Shown piece by piece: positions 1 through 13,510 of a DNA stretch of 64,000 nucleotides. Numbering within the stretch: position 1 is the first letter of the stretch; every line of letters begins with the position of its first letter. Origin of the DNA: Amycolatopsis eburnea (GTDB lineage Bacteria > Actinomycetota > Actinomycetes > Mycobacteriales > Pseudonocardiaceae); NCBI RefSeq assembly GCF_003937945.1, contig NZ_RSEC01000033.1, positions 144,085-208,084 on the forward strand, written 5' to 3'. Position numbers and translations under genes: made by a program. The notes below the pieces were generated by a model. That model was given only the letters and a program-made list of their open reading frames with translations. It was not told where the DNA came from and searched no databases.

Positions 1-2
1 CC

Positions 3-782
3 GGCCTGGGCGGGCTCGCGCTGTCGGCCGACACAGCGTCGGCGTACCTGACGGTCTTCGTGCTCGACGCCGCGTGTTTCGCGGTCACCGCGGGACTCCT
101 GCTCGCGCTGCCCGCCGTGGCCCCGTCGGCGCCGCGCACCGGCGAGCCGAAGCTGGCCGTGCTGCGCGACCGCCCGTACGCGCTGGTGACGCTGCTCAAC
201 GCGATCCTGTTGCTGCGTATGCCGTTGCTGAGCGTCGCGATTCCGCTGTGGATCGTCGAACGCACGGCCGCGCCGGGCTGGACGGTGTCCGCGCTGTTCG
301 TGCTCAACACCGTCGTGGTGGTGCTGCTGCAGGTCCGGGTGGCCGGTCGGCTGGCGAGCATCGGCTCGGCGGCGCGGATGGTCCGCCGGTCCGGGGTACT
401 GCTGCTGGCCTCTTGCGTGGCCTTCGCGGTGTCGGCGTCGGGGACGTCGCCGTGGATCGCGTTCGCGGTGCTGGTCGTGGGGGCGCTGGTGCAGGTGGCC
501 GGCGAGATGCTGCAGTCGGCGGGCTCGTGGGAGATCGGCTTCGCGCTGGCGCCGCCCGACCAGCAGGGCCAGTACCAGGGCTTCTTCGGCACGGGGGTGT
601 CGGTGGCTCGCGCGATCGGGCCGGTGCTGCTGTCCACCGTGGTGATCGGCTGGGGCCTGCCGGGCTGGCTGCTGCTGGGCGCGCTCTTCCTCGCCGCGGG
701 CTGGGCGATGGGCCCGGCGGCCCGCTGGGCCGAGGCCACGCGCCCGGTCCGGCCAAAGGCCGCACTTTCCCTACGAAAGTGA
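3..782 (+). CDS. MFS transporter, 3' part (5' end outside window)
   Basis: The reading frame is open from the first bases of the window, so the N-terminal half of the protein lies outside. About 259 residues are visible. They form at least six hydrophobic segments separated by short basic loops, such as the one after LWIVERT, ending in a short hydrophilic tail. This is the pattern of the C-terminal six-helix bundle of a 12-TM major facilitator exporter. An internal GTG at 60 exists, but the upstream residues continue the same hydrophobic pattern, so I treat the gene as truncated by the window edge. The stop codon lies inside the first of two CACTTTC/GAAAGTG hairpins. The gene converges on the leftward gene that starts at 1637. 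The substrate cannot be told. Confidence 0.8.
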   Translation, partial: GLGGLALSADTASAYLTVFVLDAACFAVTAGLLLALPAVAPSAPRTGEPKLAVLRDRPYALVTLLNAILLLRMPLLSVAIPLWIVERTAAPGWTVSALFVLNTVVVVLLQVRVAGRLASIGSAARMVRRSGVLLLASCVAFAVSASGTSPWIAFAVLVVGALVQVAGEMLQSAGSWEIGFALAPPDQQGQYQGFFGTGVSVARAIGPVLLSTVVIGWGLPGWLLLGALFLAAGWAMGPAARWAEATRPVRPKAALSLRK

Positions 783-823
783 TCCGGAGTGTGCCCCTCC
801 ACATCACTTTCCCTACGAAAGTG
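763..823. terminator. Two tandem CACTTTC-CCTAC-GAAAGTG hairpins between convergent genes
   Basis: Two identical 7-bp stem, 5-nt loop hairpins occupy 763-781 and 805-823, separated by 23 bases. The first includes the stop codon of the MFS gene. They lie between convergent genes, and neither has a T-run, so they could act as a bidirectional actinobacterial-type terminator. The same CACTTTC/GAAAGTG core recurs in the palindrome at 12017-12050. Confidence 0.55.
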
Positions 824-827
824 ACGG

Positions 828-1637
828 CTACTCGCTGGGCTGGGGTGGCGGGGCCTGGTGCAGGGAGAGGTCCGTGCCGGCGGCGGAGTCCTGGGTCCAG
901 GCGCCGGACTCCGCCGTCCACGTCTGGCCGGCGAAGCTCACCTTGTCCACGCCCAGCGCCTCCGCCCGGCCGACCAGCCAGCTCGCGTACGTCCAGCCCT
1001 GCGCGGCCGGGTGGGCACCGCTCAGCTTCGCCGTGCCCAGCTCCGCGGTGGCCGTCGCGGCGAGGTCGGCCGGGGCCGCGAGGGTCAGGTTGCGGCAGGT
1101 CAGCGTGGCCGGGAACTGGCCGGTGAACGCCGCCGCCATCGCGCGGGCCTGCGACTCCCACTGGGCGTAGGCGTCCGGCACCCCCGACCGCTGGATCTCC
1201 TGGGCGGCCTCGGTGATCGGCAGCGTCTCCCAGCCGGGCAGCTTGTCGAGCTTCTCGTAGAACGCCGTCGCCGCGTAGACGGGGTCGCGCAGCTGCGCCA
1301 CCGTGCCCCAGCCCTGGCTGGGCCGCTGCTGGAACAGCCCGACCGAGTCGCGGTCACCGCCCTCGAGGTTGCGCAGCTTCGACTCCTGCAACGCCGTGGC
1401 CAGCGCGACGGTCGCCGCGTGCGGGGGCAGGCCCAGCTTCGTGCCGACGGCCGAGATCGTCGCCGCGTTGTTCATCTGCTCCGGCGTGAACGTGTAGCCG
1501 TTCTGCCCCGGCTGCGCCACCGTGCAGCCCGGCGTCCGCACCGGGCTGCGCGTCAGCACCACCGCCACGACGATCCCCGCGGTCAGCACCACGACCGCCC
1601 CCAGGAAGATCGCCACCTTCAGGCCACACCCGCGCAC
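828..1637 (-). CDS. Membrane-anchored lysozyme-like protein of actinobacteria
   Basis: The product has 269 residues. An N-terminal basic stretch and one hydrophobic segment (about residues 7-28) form a signal anchor, so the remainder is probably outside the membrane. The central part contains ATVALATALQESKLRNLEGG, followed by DSVGLFQQRPSQGWG. That resembles the catalytic-helix Glu and the GLFQ-type region of lytic transglycosylase/lysozyme folds, with the Glu of QESK as candidate acid. Proteins of this type are common in Actinobacteria and are often mislabelled heavy metal transporter; nothing here supports metal transport. The C-terminal half is Ala-rich and of unknown role. A cell-wall role is an inference from the fold resemblance. 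The next leftward gene upstream ends in reverse at 1704. Confidence 0.65.
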   Translation of the reverse strand: MRGCGLKVAIFLGAVVVLTAGIVVAVVLTRSPVRTPGCTVAQPGQNGYTFTPEQMNNAATISAVGTKLGLPPHAATVALATALQESKLRNLEGGDRDSVGLFQQRPSQGWGTVAQLRDPVYAATAFYEKLDKLPGWETLPITEAAQEIQRSGVPDAYAQWESQARAMAAAFTGQFPATLTCRNLTLAAPADLAATATAELGTAKLSGAHPAAQGWTYASWLVGRAEALGVDKVSFAGQTWTAESGAWTQDSAAGTDLSLHQAPPPQPSE

Positions 1638-1703
1638 CCTGCCTCGCCTTCACCCGTTCGCACCAGTCTGCCAAAAGCAGGACGCGGCACGCCGGGTGGA
1701 GGT

Positions 1704-3215
1704 TCAGGCGCCGAGGAAGATCGGGTTCGACAGCGCCACCATCGCGTTCGGCACCGTCGTGTTCGGACCACCGGACGGGCGGCGGACCTCGACGCGCACC
1801 CACCGCGAGTACCGCGGGTACGTCGTCCAGGTGACCGTGGCCGCGCCGGCGTCGCCGACCGTCTCGGTGTGCTCCGGGCCGAGCTGGTCGAGGAAGGTGA
1901 CCGTCGTGCCGGGCACGCCGCCGACCACGGCTCGCACCGTCACCGGCTCCCCGGTGCCGAGCGGCAGCCGGTCGCCGATGCCCGCGGTCCGGCCGCCGCC
2001 GGACGCCGTGAAGTCCAGCTGGACCGCGGCCGACTCGGCCAGCCACGAACGCCCGGCCTTCAGCCCGGCCAGGAGCTCCTTGCGGCGCAGCCGGTCGGCG
2101 AGCACGACCGTGTGCGGCAGCGCGACCCGCTGGTCCGGGTTGTGCGCGTCGGAGTCCCCGATCGCCGGGATGAACCGGCCACCGCGCAGCAGGCCGTCCC
2201 AGTGGATGACGCTGGCTTCGTCGTCCTGGGTCCACGGGCCGTTCCAGACCTCGACGAGGTCGGCGATCTCGTACGCGAACTCGTAGGTGCAGCCGAAGCA
2301 GTTCGCGAACGGGTGCGCCGCGGTGACCAGGCCGCCCGCGCGGTGCACCTGGTCGGTGAACCGGCGGAAGTCCTGGGGGTCGGCCGCGCGGTAACGCCAG
2401 TCGATCCACGTGCCCGCGGGCAGGCCGATGGCGGGCCAGTGGCCGGACCGCGTCGTCACCTCTTCGCCGTTGAGGATCAGCAGGTCGTCGGTGGCGTACT
2501 GCCCCCAGACCAGCTGCGAGCTGGACGTGTTGTGGTCGGTCGAGACGATGAAGTCGAGGCCGGCGGCGCGCGCGTCGGCGACCAGCTGCTCCGGCGTGCG
2601 GCGGCCATCGGAGTGGACGGTGTGGAGGTGGCCGTCGCCGCGGTACCAGGCGCGGCCGCGCTCCCGGGCGGGCGCGGTCTCCGGCGCGGGCTTCGGGACG
2701 AACGGCGCGGCGTCCGGCCCGAAGGTGAGCGTGATGTCCACCTGGTAGTTCAAGCCCTGCGGCGCGACGGTGTACGGGCCGAGGATGACGTGCCAGCGGC
2801 CCGGCTTGATCGGACCGGCGAGGTAGCCGGGCGTGGCCTCGGACGCGCTGATCGAGAACCGGTCGCGGAAGCCGCCGGACCAGCCGCGGAAACCGCGGGC
2901 GTTGCCCAGTTCGTGGCCCTCCGGCCCGAACATCCCGATGTCGCAGGCGTTCCCGCGGGTGCCGGCCGGGACCGGGGGCTTGTCGTAGGAGTAGACGACG
3001 TCGATCTGCCGCACCCCGCGCGGGACGTCGACGGGCAGGTAGTACCAGTCCGGGACGTCCGGCTTCAGCGTGCCGGTGACGGTCCGGGTCTGGCTGCCGG
3101 CGCCGCCCGGCTGGTCGGCGAACGCGACGCCGGGCAGCATCCCCATCGCCGCCCCGGCCGCCGCCACGCCGCTCGCGCGCAGCAGCGCGCGGCGGCTCAG
3201 GTCCCCAGAACTCAT
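1704..3215 (-). CDS. Tat-exported CehA/McbA-type PHP-domain metallohydrolase
   Basis: This 503-residue protein has a twin-arginine leader (SRRALLRASG at residues 7-16, then an Ala-rich hydrophobic run). A beta-rich N-terminal domain is followed at about residues 190-225 by GDGHLHTVHSDGRR and then STDHNTSS, the HxH and DH metal-ligand motifs of PHP phosphoesterases. Further ligands are likely in HPFANCFG and GDSDAHN, which match the family order. The CehA/McbA group includes carbaryl hydrolase and related exported hydrolases. The substrate here is unknown, and phosphoesterase or amide/ester hydrolase activity are both possible. Export before or after metal loading through Tat fits a metalloenzyme. 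The start ATG is supported by the position of the leader. It stands alone between the lysozyme-like gene and the GerW-type gene, all read leftward. Confidence 0.85.
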   Translation of the reverse strand: MSSGDLSRRALLRASGVAAAGAAMGMLPGVAFADQPGGAGSQTRTVTGTLKPDVPDWYYLPVDVPRGVRQIDVVYSYDKPPVPAGTRGNACDIGMFGPEGHELGNARGFRGWSGGFRDRFSISASEATPGYLAGPIKPGRWHVILGPYTVAPQGLNYQVDITLTFGPDAAPFVPKPAPETAPARERGRAWYRGDGHLHTVHSDGRRTPEQLVADARAAGLDFIVSTDHNTSSSQLVWGQYATDDLLILNGEEVTTRSGHWPAIGLPAGTWIDWRYRAADPQDFRRFTDQVHRAGGLVTAAHPFANCFGCTYEFAYEIADLVEVWNGPWTQDDEASVIHWDGLLRGGRFIPAIGDSDAHNPDQRVALPHTVVLADRLRRKELLAGLKAGRSWLAESAAVQLDFTASGGGRTAGIGDRLPLGTGEPVTVRAVVGGVPGTTVTFLDQLGPEHTETVGDAGAATVTWTTYPRYSRWVRVEVRRPSGGPNTTVPNAMVALSNPIFLGA

Positions 3216-3314
3216 GCGTACCTCCGCATCGAAAGACGACCCGACGCTAGGCCGCGAACGCGAACGCGAACGAGAACCGGCGGTGAACTTTCGGCGCGGG
3301 ACGCCCGCGTCCGG

Positions 3315-3641
3315 TCAGGACCTGGCGCGCCGGGTGAGGATCTTCGCGAGCGCGACGACGGTGACGGCGGCGGCCAGCCCCAGCCGCGTGACGTCGGTCG
3401 CCGGCACCCACGTCACGCCGCCGCCCCGGACGACGAACGCGCCCGCGGGCCGGGCGAACACCCCGAACCCGGCGCCTTCCCGCACCGGCAGCGCGCCGGT
3501 GTCGCCGCCACCACCGCCCCCGCCGCCGAACACCGCCGCGGCCGGGATGACGACGACGCCGTCCCGCTCGACGGGCTCGCCGTAGACGAGCTTCGCGGAG
3601 AACAGGTCCCGTGCCGACGCGGCCAGCTGCCCCAGTTCCAT
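3315..3641 (-). CDS. GerW/YtfJ-family (sporulation protein-like) protein
   Basis: The product has about 108 residues, starting MELGQLAASARDLFSAKLVY. A longer frame runs upstream to 3755, but those residues are Arg-rich and unlike the family, and the extension overlaps the repeat at 3740. The core VYGEPVERDGVVVIPAAAVFG followed by a run of glycines is the hallmark of the GerW (YtfJ) family. The second half has a valine-rich strand region and a C-terminal hydrophobic helix (TRLGLAAAVTVVALAKIL) ending in RRARS. In Bacillus the family is tied to spore germination. Actinomycetes carry it without endospores and its role there is not known. The C-terminal helix suggests membrane association. Confidence 0.75.
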   Translation of the reverse strand: MELGQLAASARDLFSAKLVYGEPVERDGVVVIPAAAVFGGGGGGGGDTGALPVREGAGFGVFARPAGAFVVRGGGVTWVPATDVTRLGLAAAVTVVALAKILTRRARS

Positions 3642-3739
3642 CCCGCCATCCTGGCCGCACCGCGCGGCCGCGCGCACCTCCCTCCGGGCCAGGGTCCCGG
3701 CAAAGTCGCGGCGGTCTGCCCGGCGGCGGCTTCGCCGAC

Positions 3740-3804
3740 GTCTTGAATGACTCATTCAGGTCTTCGGAGGTCCTGAATGAGTCATTCAAGACACCGCAGG
3801 GCCG
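3740..3804. repeat. Dispersed hairpin repeat, family A, copy 1
   Basis: Two perfect 21-bp arms (3740-3760 and 3772-3792) built on TTGAATGACTCATTCA flank an 11-base centre. Each arm is itself nearly palindromic. The 12 bases that follow (ACCGCAGGGCCG) belong to the repeat, because the reverse complement of the whole 65-bp unit recurs at 32796-32860 with only two mismatches in the 53-bp core. It lies between the divergent GerW-type gene and the DUF6345-like gene. Confidence 0.85.
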
Positions 3805-3989
3805 GGCTGTCCACTGTGGCCGGTTCCGGCTGACCGGGTGGCGGCGCCGGGCGGGAATCGCCCACGGAATCGGTGCAGCGCTGAAAAAATTGCGCTGAAG
3901 GTGTGGCAAAAAGATGTATCCGAAAGCTTTCACCGGATTCGGCGGTAGCTTCGCACCGCACGAATCCGTTCGGTCCGCGGGGAGGAACC

Positions 3990-5612
3990 ATGGCTTTGCT
4001 GAAGGACGGCGCCGGCACGGCACCACCGGGGGTGCCCGCCGCGGCGCGGACGCTGACCTCGGCCGATCCGTTCGCCGCGACCGGGATCGCGGCCGACCGC
4101 GGCGCGAACCGGTACGGCGTCTGCTCGATCGAAGACTTCCCGCCGGGAATCACCGACCTCTCCTACACCCACGAGGACGCCGGCGGTTTCTACAATTACG
4201 TCAAACAGTTCACCGCGCCGAACTTCTGGTACACCGACGGCGGCGTGCTGTCCTGGATCTACGGCGAGCAGTACGACGACTGGCAGGGCACGTACGGCTT
4301 CGACGCCTGCGTCGCCGAGTACCACTCCGGGCACGGGACCATGGACGGCAACGGCGTGTTCTGGATGCCGATGGGCGGCACCTGGGGCGGCTCGGCCTGG
4401 GCGAGCTCGGCCGACATGCGGCTGGGCAACGAGGTCGCCCGCTACCTGTTCTTCTCGACGTGCCTCTCGCTGCGCATCGGCGACGGCAACAGCCCGATCC
4501 GCACGTGGGACGCGGCGAACCTCGGCCTGCGGATGATCTTCGGGTTCGAGTCCACCAGCGTGGACAGCCCGAACTACGGCGCGTACTTCTTCAACAAGTG
4601 GAACGGCAACGGCCACAAGTTCAGCAAGGCGTGGCTGGACGCGTCCTGGGACATCGACCACCACCAGGCCCCGTCGGCCGTCGCGTGCGGGGCGACGCAG
4701 GCCGAGGCGCAGGACCGGCTGTGGAACGAAGGGACCTTCTGGACCACCGCCGCGTCGAAGAACTGGTGGTGGTGGACGTGGTACGACGCCGCCCGCAGCA
4801 TCCGCGAGGCCCGCCTGGAGCTGCCCGGTGCCGCGCAGACGGCCCGGTTCGCGCCGCGGCGGCTCTCGCCGGCGCAGCTGGGTGAGCTGGCCGGGCACTA
4901 CGGCGTCCGGCTGGGCGGCGGGCTGCCGGAGGCGATGGGCCCGCACGGCGTCGTGCTGGGCGCCGACCAGGGCGGCCCGCGGCTGAGCGTGGACCACCGC
5001 GGCGTTCGCGAGATCACGTTCGCCGAGGCCGACGGCAGCGGCCGGGACGCGCCGAGCGCGGCCGAAGCGGTCCGGATCGCCCAGGACGCCGTCGAGACGT
5101 TCGGCCTGGCCGACCGCGTCGACCTCGTCGCGGACAAAGTGCGCCACCAGTACCACGCGGGCGGCACGCCCGAGGAGATCGCGGAACCGCGCGTGCGCGA
5201 GACCCACGTGGTGTTCACGCAGCTGGTCGACGGCCGGCCGGTCGTCACGCCCGGCCTCGGCGAAGTGCGGGTCAGCATCGACGGCGGCGGCACCGTGACG
5301 ACGATCGTCGACGCGACCCGCGAGGTCGACCGGCTGACCGCCGGCGCGCCCGCGGCACCGCCGTCCGCGCGCGAGCCGGTCCGTGAGCCGTCCACTGTGG
5401 ACGAAGCACTGGACGCGCGGCTGCAGCGCCTGCTGCGCCGCCTCTCGGCGGGTGGCCGCGTGCCCGCCGAGGTCCGCGAGGTCCCGGACTCGACGGCGGT
5501 CGGCTACGCCCTGCGCGGCGACGACGGCACGCCGTGCGTCCGGCGCACGGTCGAAGTGGACTGCGGCGAGGGCCTGGCGAAGCGGTACGTGCTGGAGGCG
5601 CCCCTGCGGTGA
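3990..5612 (+). CDS. DUF6345-like protein with His-Gly/Cys dyad motifs and a PepSY-like C-terminal region
   Basis: The product has 540 residues. The start ATG is chosen for its GGGGAGGAACC ribosome site; the frame opens earlier at 3903 but without one. The N-terminal half (about 40-265) matches, as far as I can recall, the DUF6345 type: many Trp/Tyr residues, EYHSGHGTMDG with His112 and His115, then a hydrophobic strand and FFSTCLSL with Cys158. A His-Gly followed by a strand ending in Cys is how clan CD cysteine peptidases (caspases, gingipains) arrange their dyad, so a peptidase-like role is possible but unproven. The C-terminal part (about 285-460) contains an AEAVRIAQDAVETFG helix followed by beta-rich segments resembling PepSY/FTP propeptide domains. 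There is no signal peptide, which is odd for a PepSY-like protein. Confidence 0.55.
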   Translation: MALLKDGAGTAPPGVPAAARTLTSADPFAATGIAADRGANRYGVCSIEDFPPGITDLSYTHEDAGGFYNYVKQFTAPNFWYTDGGVLSWIYGEQYDDWQGTYGFDACVAEYHSGHGTMDGNGVFWMPMGGTWGGSAWASSADMRLGNEVARYLFFSTCLSLRIGDGNSPIRTWDAANLGLRMIFGFESTSVDSPNYGAYFFNKWNGNGHKFSKAWLDASWDIDHHQAPSAVACGATQAEAQDRLWNEGTFWTTAASKNWWWWTWYDAARSIREARLELPGAAQTARFAPRRLSPAQLGELAGHYGVRLGGGLPEAMGPHGVVLGADQGGPRLSVDHRGVREITFAEADGSGRDAPSAAEAVRIAQDAVETFGLADRVDLVADKVRHQYHAGGTPEEIAEPRVRETHVVFTQLVDGRPVVTPGLGEVRVSIDGGGTVTTIVDATREVDRLTAGAPAAPPSAREPVREPSTVDEALDARLQRLLRRLSAGGRVPAEVREVPDSTAVGYALRGDDGTPCVRRTVEVDCGEGLAKRYVLEAPLR

Positions 5613-5628
5613 GCCACCGCCGAGACGG

Positions 5629-5665
5629 GACGGGCCGGCACCCAGTCGGGGGGTGCCGGCCCGTC
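5629..5665. terminator. Strong stem-loop terminator after the DUF6345-like gene
   Basis: A perfect 15-bp GC-rich stem (5629-5643 pairs with 5651-5665) closes a 7-base loop, beginning 17 bases after the stop at 5612. No T-tract follows, as is common for actinomycete terminators. Confidence 0.75.
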
Positions 5666-5668
5666 CGC

Positions 5669-5951
5669 TGCCCGCAGACCGGCGGCGACGCGGACGCGTG
5701 AACCGGCTCGCGCTGAGCTAGCGTCGCGCGTCGCAAGTTGCCTTCCACGTTCGGGGCGAGCGCCCCAATGTGGCGTTCGGTGCGTCCAACGCACCCAATG
5801 TGGCGTTCGGTGCGTCCAACGCAACCAACGCCACATTGGGGCGCATCGGTGGGCCGCTGTCAACGGACCTCGGACGCACGACACTAGGTCCCCTTCAGCC
5901 CGGCGGGACCACGTGCCCGCAGACCGGCGGGGACGCGGACGTGTGAACCGG
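5669..5951. repeat. 38-bp direct repeat bracketing a family B hairpin cluster
   Basis: The 38-base segment at 5669-5706 recurs at 5914-5951 with two mismatches (it starts TGCCCGCAGACCGGCGG and ends GTGAACCGG). The 207 bases between the copies hold the family B repeat described separately and no gene I can support. This accounts for most of the 406-base gap between 5612 and 6019. Confidence 0.8.
5760..5844. repeat. Dispersed repeat family B, copy 1: two tandem 30-bp units plus inverted arm
   Basis: A 30-base unit beginning CCCAATGTGGCGTTCGGTGC occurs twice in tandem (5764-5793, 5794-5823). It is followed by an inverted fragment, so that 5760-5777 pairs perfectly over 18 bp with 5827-5844. The same core makes the palindrome at 14688-14740. 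Confidence 0.85.
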
Positions 5952-6018
5952 GTGTATCCGGGGCATTAACAACGGACACCTGATTTCCACGGGGAGCGCG
6001 TACCGAGGGGAGACCGCG

Positions 6019-6258
6019 ATGACCTTCGACTTCGTCGGCCGCTGGCTGGGCCGGCACCGTGAACAGCCGGGCGTCACGGTCGACCTCTCGTGCGGTGGCC
6101 GCGTGACGCTGCGCGAGGTCGACGGGCGCCCGGTGCTGGCGATCACCACCGCGCCGGGGCCGGACGGGCGGTGCGAGGTCGCCGCCGTTCCGTTGTCGGA
6201 CGCCGAACGCCGGGAGCTGGGCCAGGTCCTCGATCCGGCCGCCCTGCTGGCTTCCTGA
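6019..6258 (+). CDS. Small conserved-looking protein of unknown function
   Basis: The product has 79 residues, starting MTFDFVGRWLGRHREQPGVT. A GAGGGGAGACC ribosome site just upstream supports this start. The sequence is a compact set of likely beta strands (VTVDLSCGGRVTLREVDGRPVLAITT) followed by an acidic helix ending in LGQVLDPAALLAS. It has no signal peptide or membrane segment and no motif I recognise. It lies alone on the plus strand, 275 bases before the large carboxylase. Codon use is the same as in its neighbours. The function is unknown. Confidence 0.6.
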   Translation: MTFDFVGRWLGRHREQPGVTVDLSCGGRVTLREVDGRPVLAITTAPGPDGRCEVAAVPLSDAERRELGQVLDPAALLAS

Positions 6259-6381
6259 CCGGGGCCCCTACTTTCGCGGATCCGGATGTTTTCCGGGTCG
6301 GACCCGCCGTAGGCTGCGCACCGTGCTTTGTGGCAGCCCTCGCGAGAAACGCGGTCCCGGCAGTGTGGCGCGGGTCGCTTT

Positions 6382-6398
6382 TTGTGGGGTTCCCACAA
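6382..6398. promoter_or_regulatory. Palindrome TTGTGGG-GTT-CCCACAA upstream of the carboxylase
   Basis: A perfect 7-bp inverted repeat with a 3-base spacer sits about 135 bases upstream of the chosen GTG of the single-chain carboxylase, in a 275-base non-coding gap. Its length and spacing suit a dimeric regulator. No regulator gene is adjacent, so the factor is unknown. Confidence 0.4.
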
Positions 6399-6472
6399 CG
6401 CAGCCGCCTTGGCATGCGCCATGGCGGACATTGGTCTACCCCGCGGTAATCCAGCAGGGTGTAGACAGGTGC

Positions 6473-6502
6473 AGGCGACGCTCCAGGACAGGTGCGTCGC
6501 CT
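6473..6502 (+). promoter_or_regulatory. Leader hairpin just before the carboxylase start
   Basis: AGGCGACGC (6473-6481) pairs perfectly with GCGTCGCCT (6494-6502) across a 12-base loop. It ends 17 bases before the GGGAGG ribosome site and could form in the mRNA leader if transcription starts upstream. Confidence 0.35.
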
Positions 6503-6533
6503 TCTGTGCGTGGGTACTTGGGAGGCTCAGCCG

Positions 6534-12005
<5,472 letters not shown>

Positions 12006-12016
12006 CTCGTTCCGGA

Positions 12017-12050
12017 CGGGGCCGCACTTTCACGTGAAAGTGCGGCCCCG
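12017..12050. terminator. Perfect 17-bp palindrome after the carboxylase
   Basis: Both halves of 12017-12050 are exact reverse complements with no loop; the centre is CACTTTCACGTGAAAGTG. It lies 12 bases after the carboxylase stop and is a likely terminator or cruciform. Its core is shared with the hairpins at 763-823. Confidence 0.65.
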
Positions 12051-12189
12051 CCGCGCGCCGGGCGGATCTCCTGACTCGCGACTTTCGGGGGTGTGCCGGG
12101 TTTGCCCGCACCGACACACTGTGCGTGCCGGTGCGGTGACCAAGGGTTCCCGCCGGACCTCCATCCGTGCGGCGTGAGGAGCTCCCCCG

Positions 12190-13509
12190 ATGGCGTCAAG
12201 GTCCCTGTCCCGGCTCGCCCTCGCGGCGACCGGGGTCCTGCTCACCACCCTGCTCGGCGGCACCGCCACCGCGCAGCCGGCGGACACGCCGGTCTTCTGG
12301 CGCGTGCCGGCGACCGCCGCCCAGGCGCAGGCGCTGACCGAAGCCGGTTTCGACGTCGAGGAAGGCGACGCCGGTGCGGTCTACGTCGTCGGCGGCCAGG
12401 GCGTCGCGAACCAGCTGCGGGCGCGCGGCTTCCGGCCGTCGTTCTTCGACACCGTCTACAAAGAACTCCCGGCGCAGGGGAACGCGCTGGCGGCCGACAC
12501 CTACTACGGCGGGTACCGGACGGTCACCGCGCACGAGAACCACCTCGCGCAGGTCGCTTCCACGCACCCGGACCTGGCCACGAAGTACACGATCGGCCAG
12601 TCGTGGAAGAAGACCAAGGGCCAGGGCGGCCACGACGTCCAGGCGCTCTGCCTGACGAAGAAGCAGGCCGGCGACTGCACGCTGTCGACGACGTCGCCGA
12701 AGCCGAAGTTCTTCCTGATGGCCCAGATCCACGCGCGCGAGCTGTCCACCGGCGAGCTCGCCTGGCGCTGGATCGACTACCTCGCCGACGGCTACGCGAC
12801 CGACGCCACCGCGAAGTCCATTTTGGACACGACCGAGGTGTGGGTGGTGCCGATCGCCAACCCCGACGGCGTCGACATCGTCGCCTCCGGCGGGAACTCA
12901 CCCAAGCTGCAGCGCAAGAACGCGAACAACTCCCGCGGCGGCTGCACCGGCACGAACATCGGCGTCGACCTCAACCGCAACTCGACGTTCAAGTGGGGCG
13001 GCGACTCGAACTCCGCGTGCTCGGAGACCTACCAGGGCGTGAGCGCGGGGTCCGAGCCCGAGGTGCAGGCGCTGGAGAAGCTGGCCCGCGCGATCTTCCC
13101 GGACCAGCGCGGCACCGGGAACAACGACCCCGCGCCGGCCACCGCCAAGGGCACGATGATCACGCTGCACAGCTACGGCAACGACATCATCATCCCGTGG
13201 GGCTTCACCCAGGCCACCTCGCCGAACGACGCGCAGTACCGCAAGCTCGGCGCCAAGTACTCGGCGTCCAACGGCTACCTCGTCGGCACCAACGAGGAAA
13301 CCGTCGGCTACGACACGACCGGCACCACCGACGACTTCACCTACGGCGAACTCGGCGTCGCCAGCGTGACGTTCGAAGTCGGCGGCTCGAGCGGCACCTG
13401 CGGCGGCTTCCTGCCGAAGTACACCTGCGTCGACAGCACGTTCTGGCCGAAGAACAAGGGCGCGCTGATCACCGCCGCCAAGGCCGCGGCGGCACCGTAC
13501 CAGCAGTAG
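12190..13509 (+). CDS. Secreted M14 zinc carboxypeptidase
   Basis: The product has 439 residues. A Sec signal peptide (residues 1-29, LALAATGVLLTTLLGG, cleavage likely after ATAQ or nearby) is followed by a propeptide-like region and an M14 domain from about 110. Zinc ligands are visible as His181 and Glu184 in IHARELS and His327 in LHSYGND. The substrate-binding NPDG and GVDLNRN motifs and the catalytic Glu396 in VTFEVGG are all present and in order, so the enzyme should be active. It would remove C-terminal residues from peptides outside the cell. The size fits actinomycete carboxypeptidase T/SG-like proteins without an added C-terminal domain. A GAGGAG ribosome site precedes the ATG. The gene converges with the methyltransferase, with one base between the stops. 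Confidence 0.9.
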   Translation: MASRSLSRLALAATGVLLTTLLGGTATAQPADTPVFWRVPATAAQAQALTEAGFDVEEGDAGAVYVVGGQGVANQLRARGFRPSFFDTVYKELPAQGNALAADTYYGGYRTVTAHENHLAQVASTHPDLATKYTIGQSWKKTKGQGGHDVQALCLTKKQAGDCTLSTTSPKPKFFLMAQIHARELSTGELAWRWIDYLADGYATDATAKSILDTTEVWVVPIANPDGVDIVASGGNSPKLQRKNANNSRGGCTGTNIGVDLNRNSTFKWGGDSNSACSETYQGVSAGSEPEVQALEKLARAIFPDQRGTGNNDPAPATAKGTMITLHSYGNDIIIPWGFTQATSPNDAQYRKLGAKYSASNGYLVGTNEETVGYDTTGTTDDFTYGELGVASVTFEVGGSSGTCGGFLPKYTCVDSTFWPKNKGALITAAKAAAAPYQQ

Positions 13510-13510
13510 T

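Noticed and set aside
3239..3300. Run of GCGAACGCGAACGCGAACGAGAAC, possible tandem repeat
   Set aside because: It is only three to four short units in a gap before the PHP gene start; too short to call a minisatellite.
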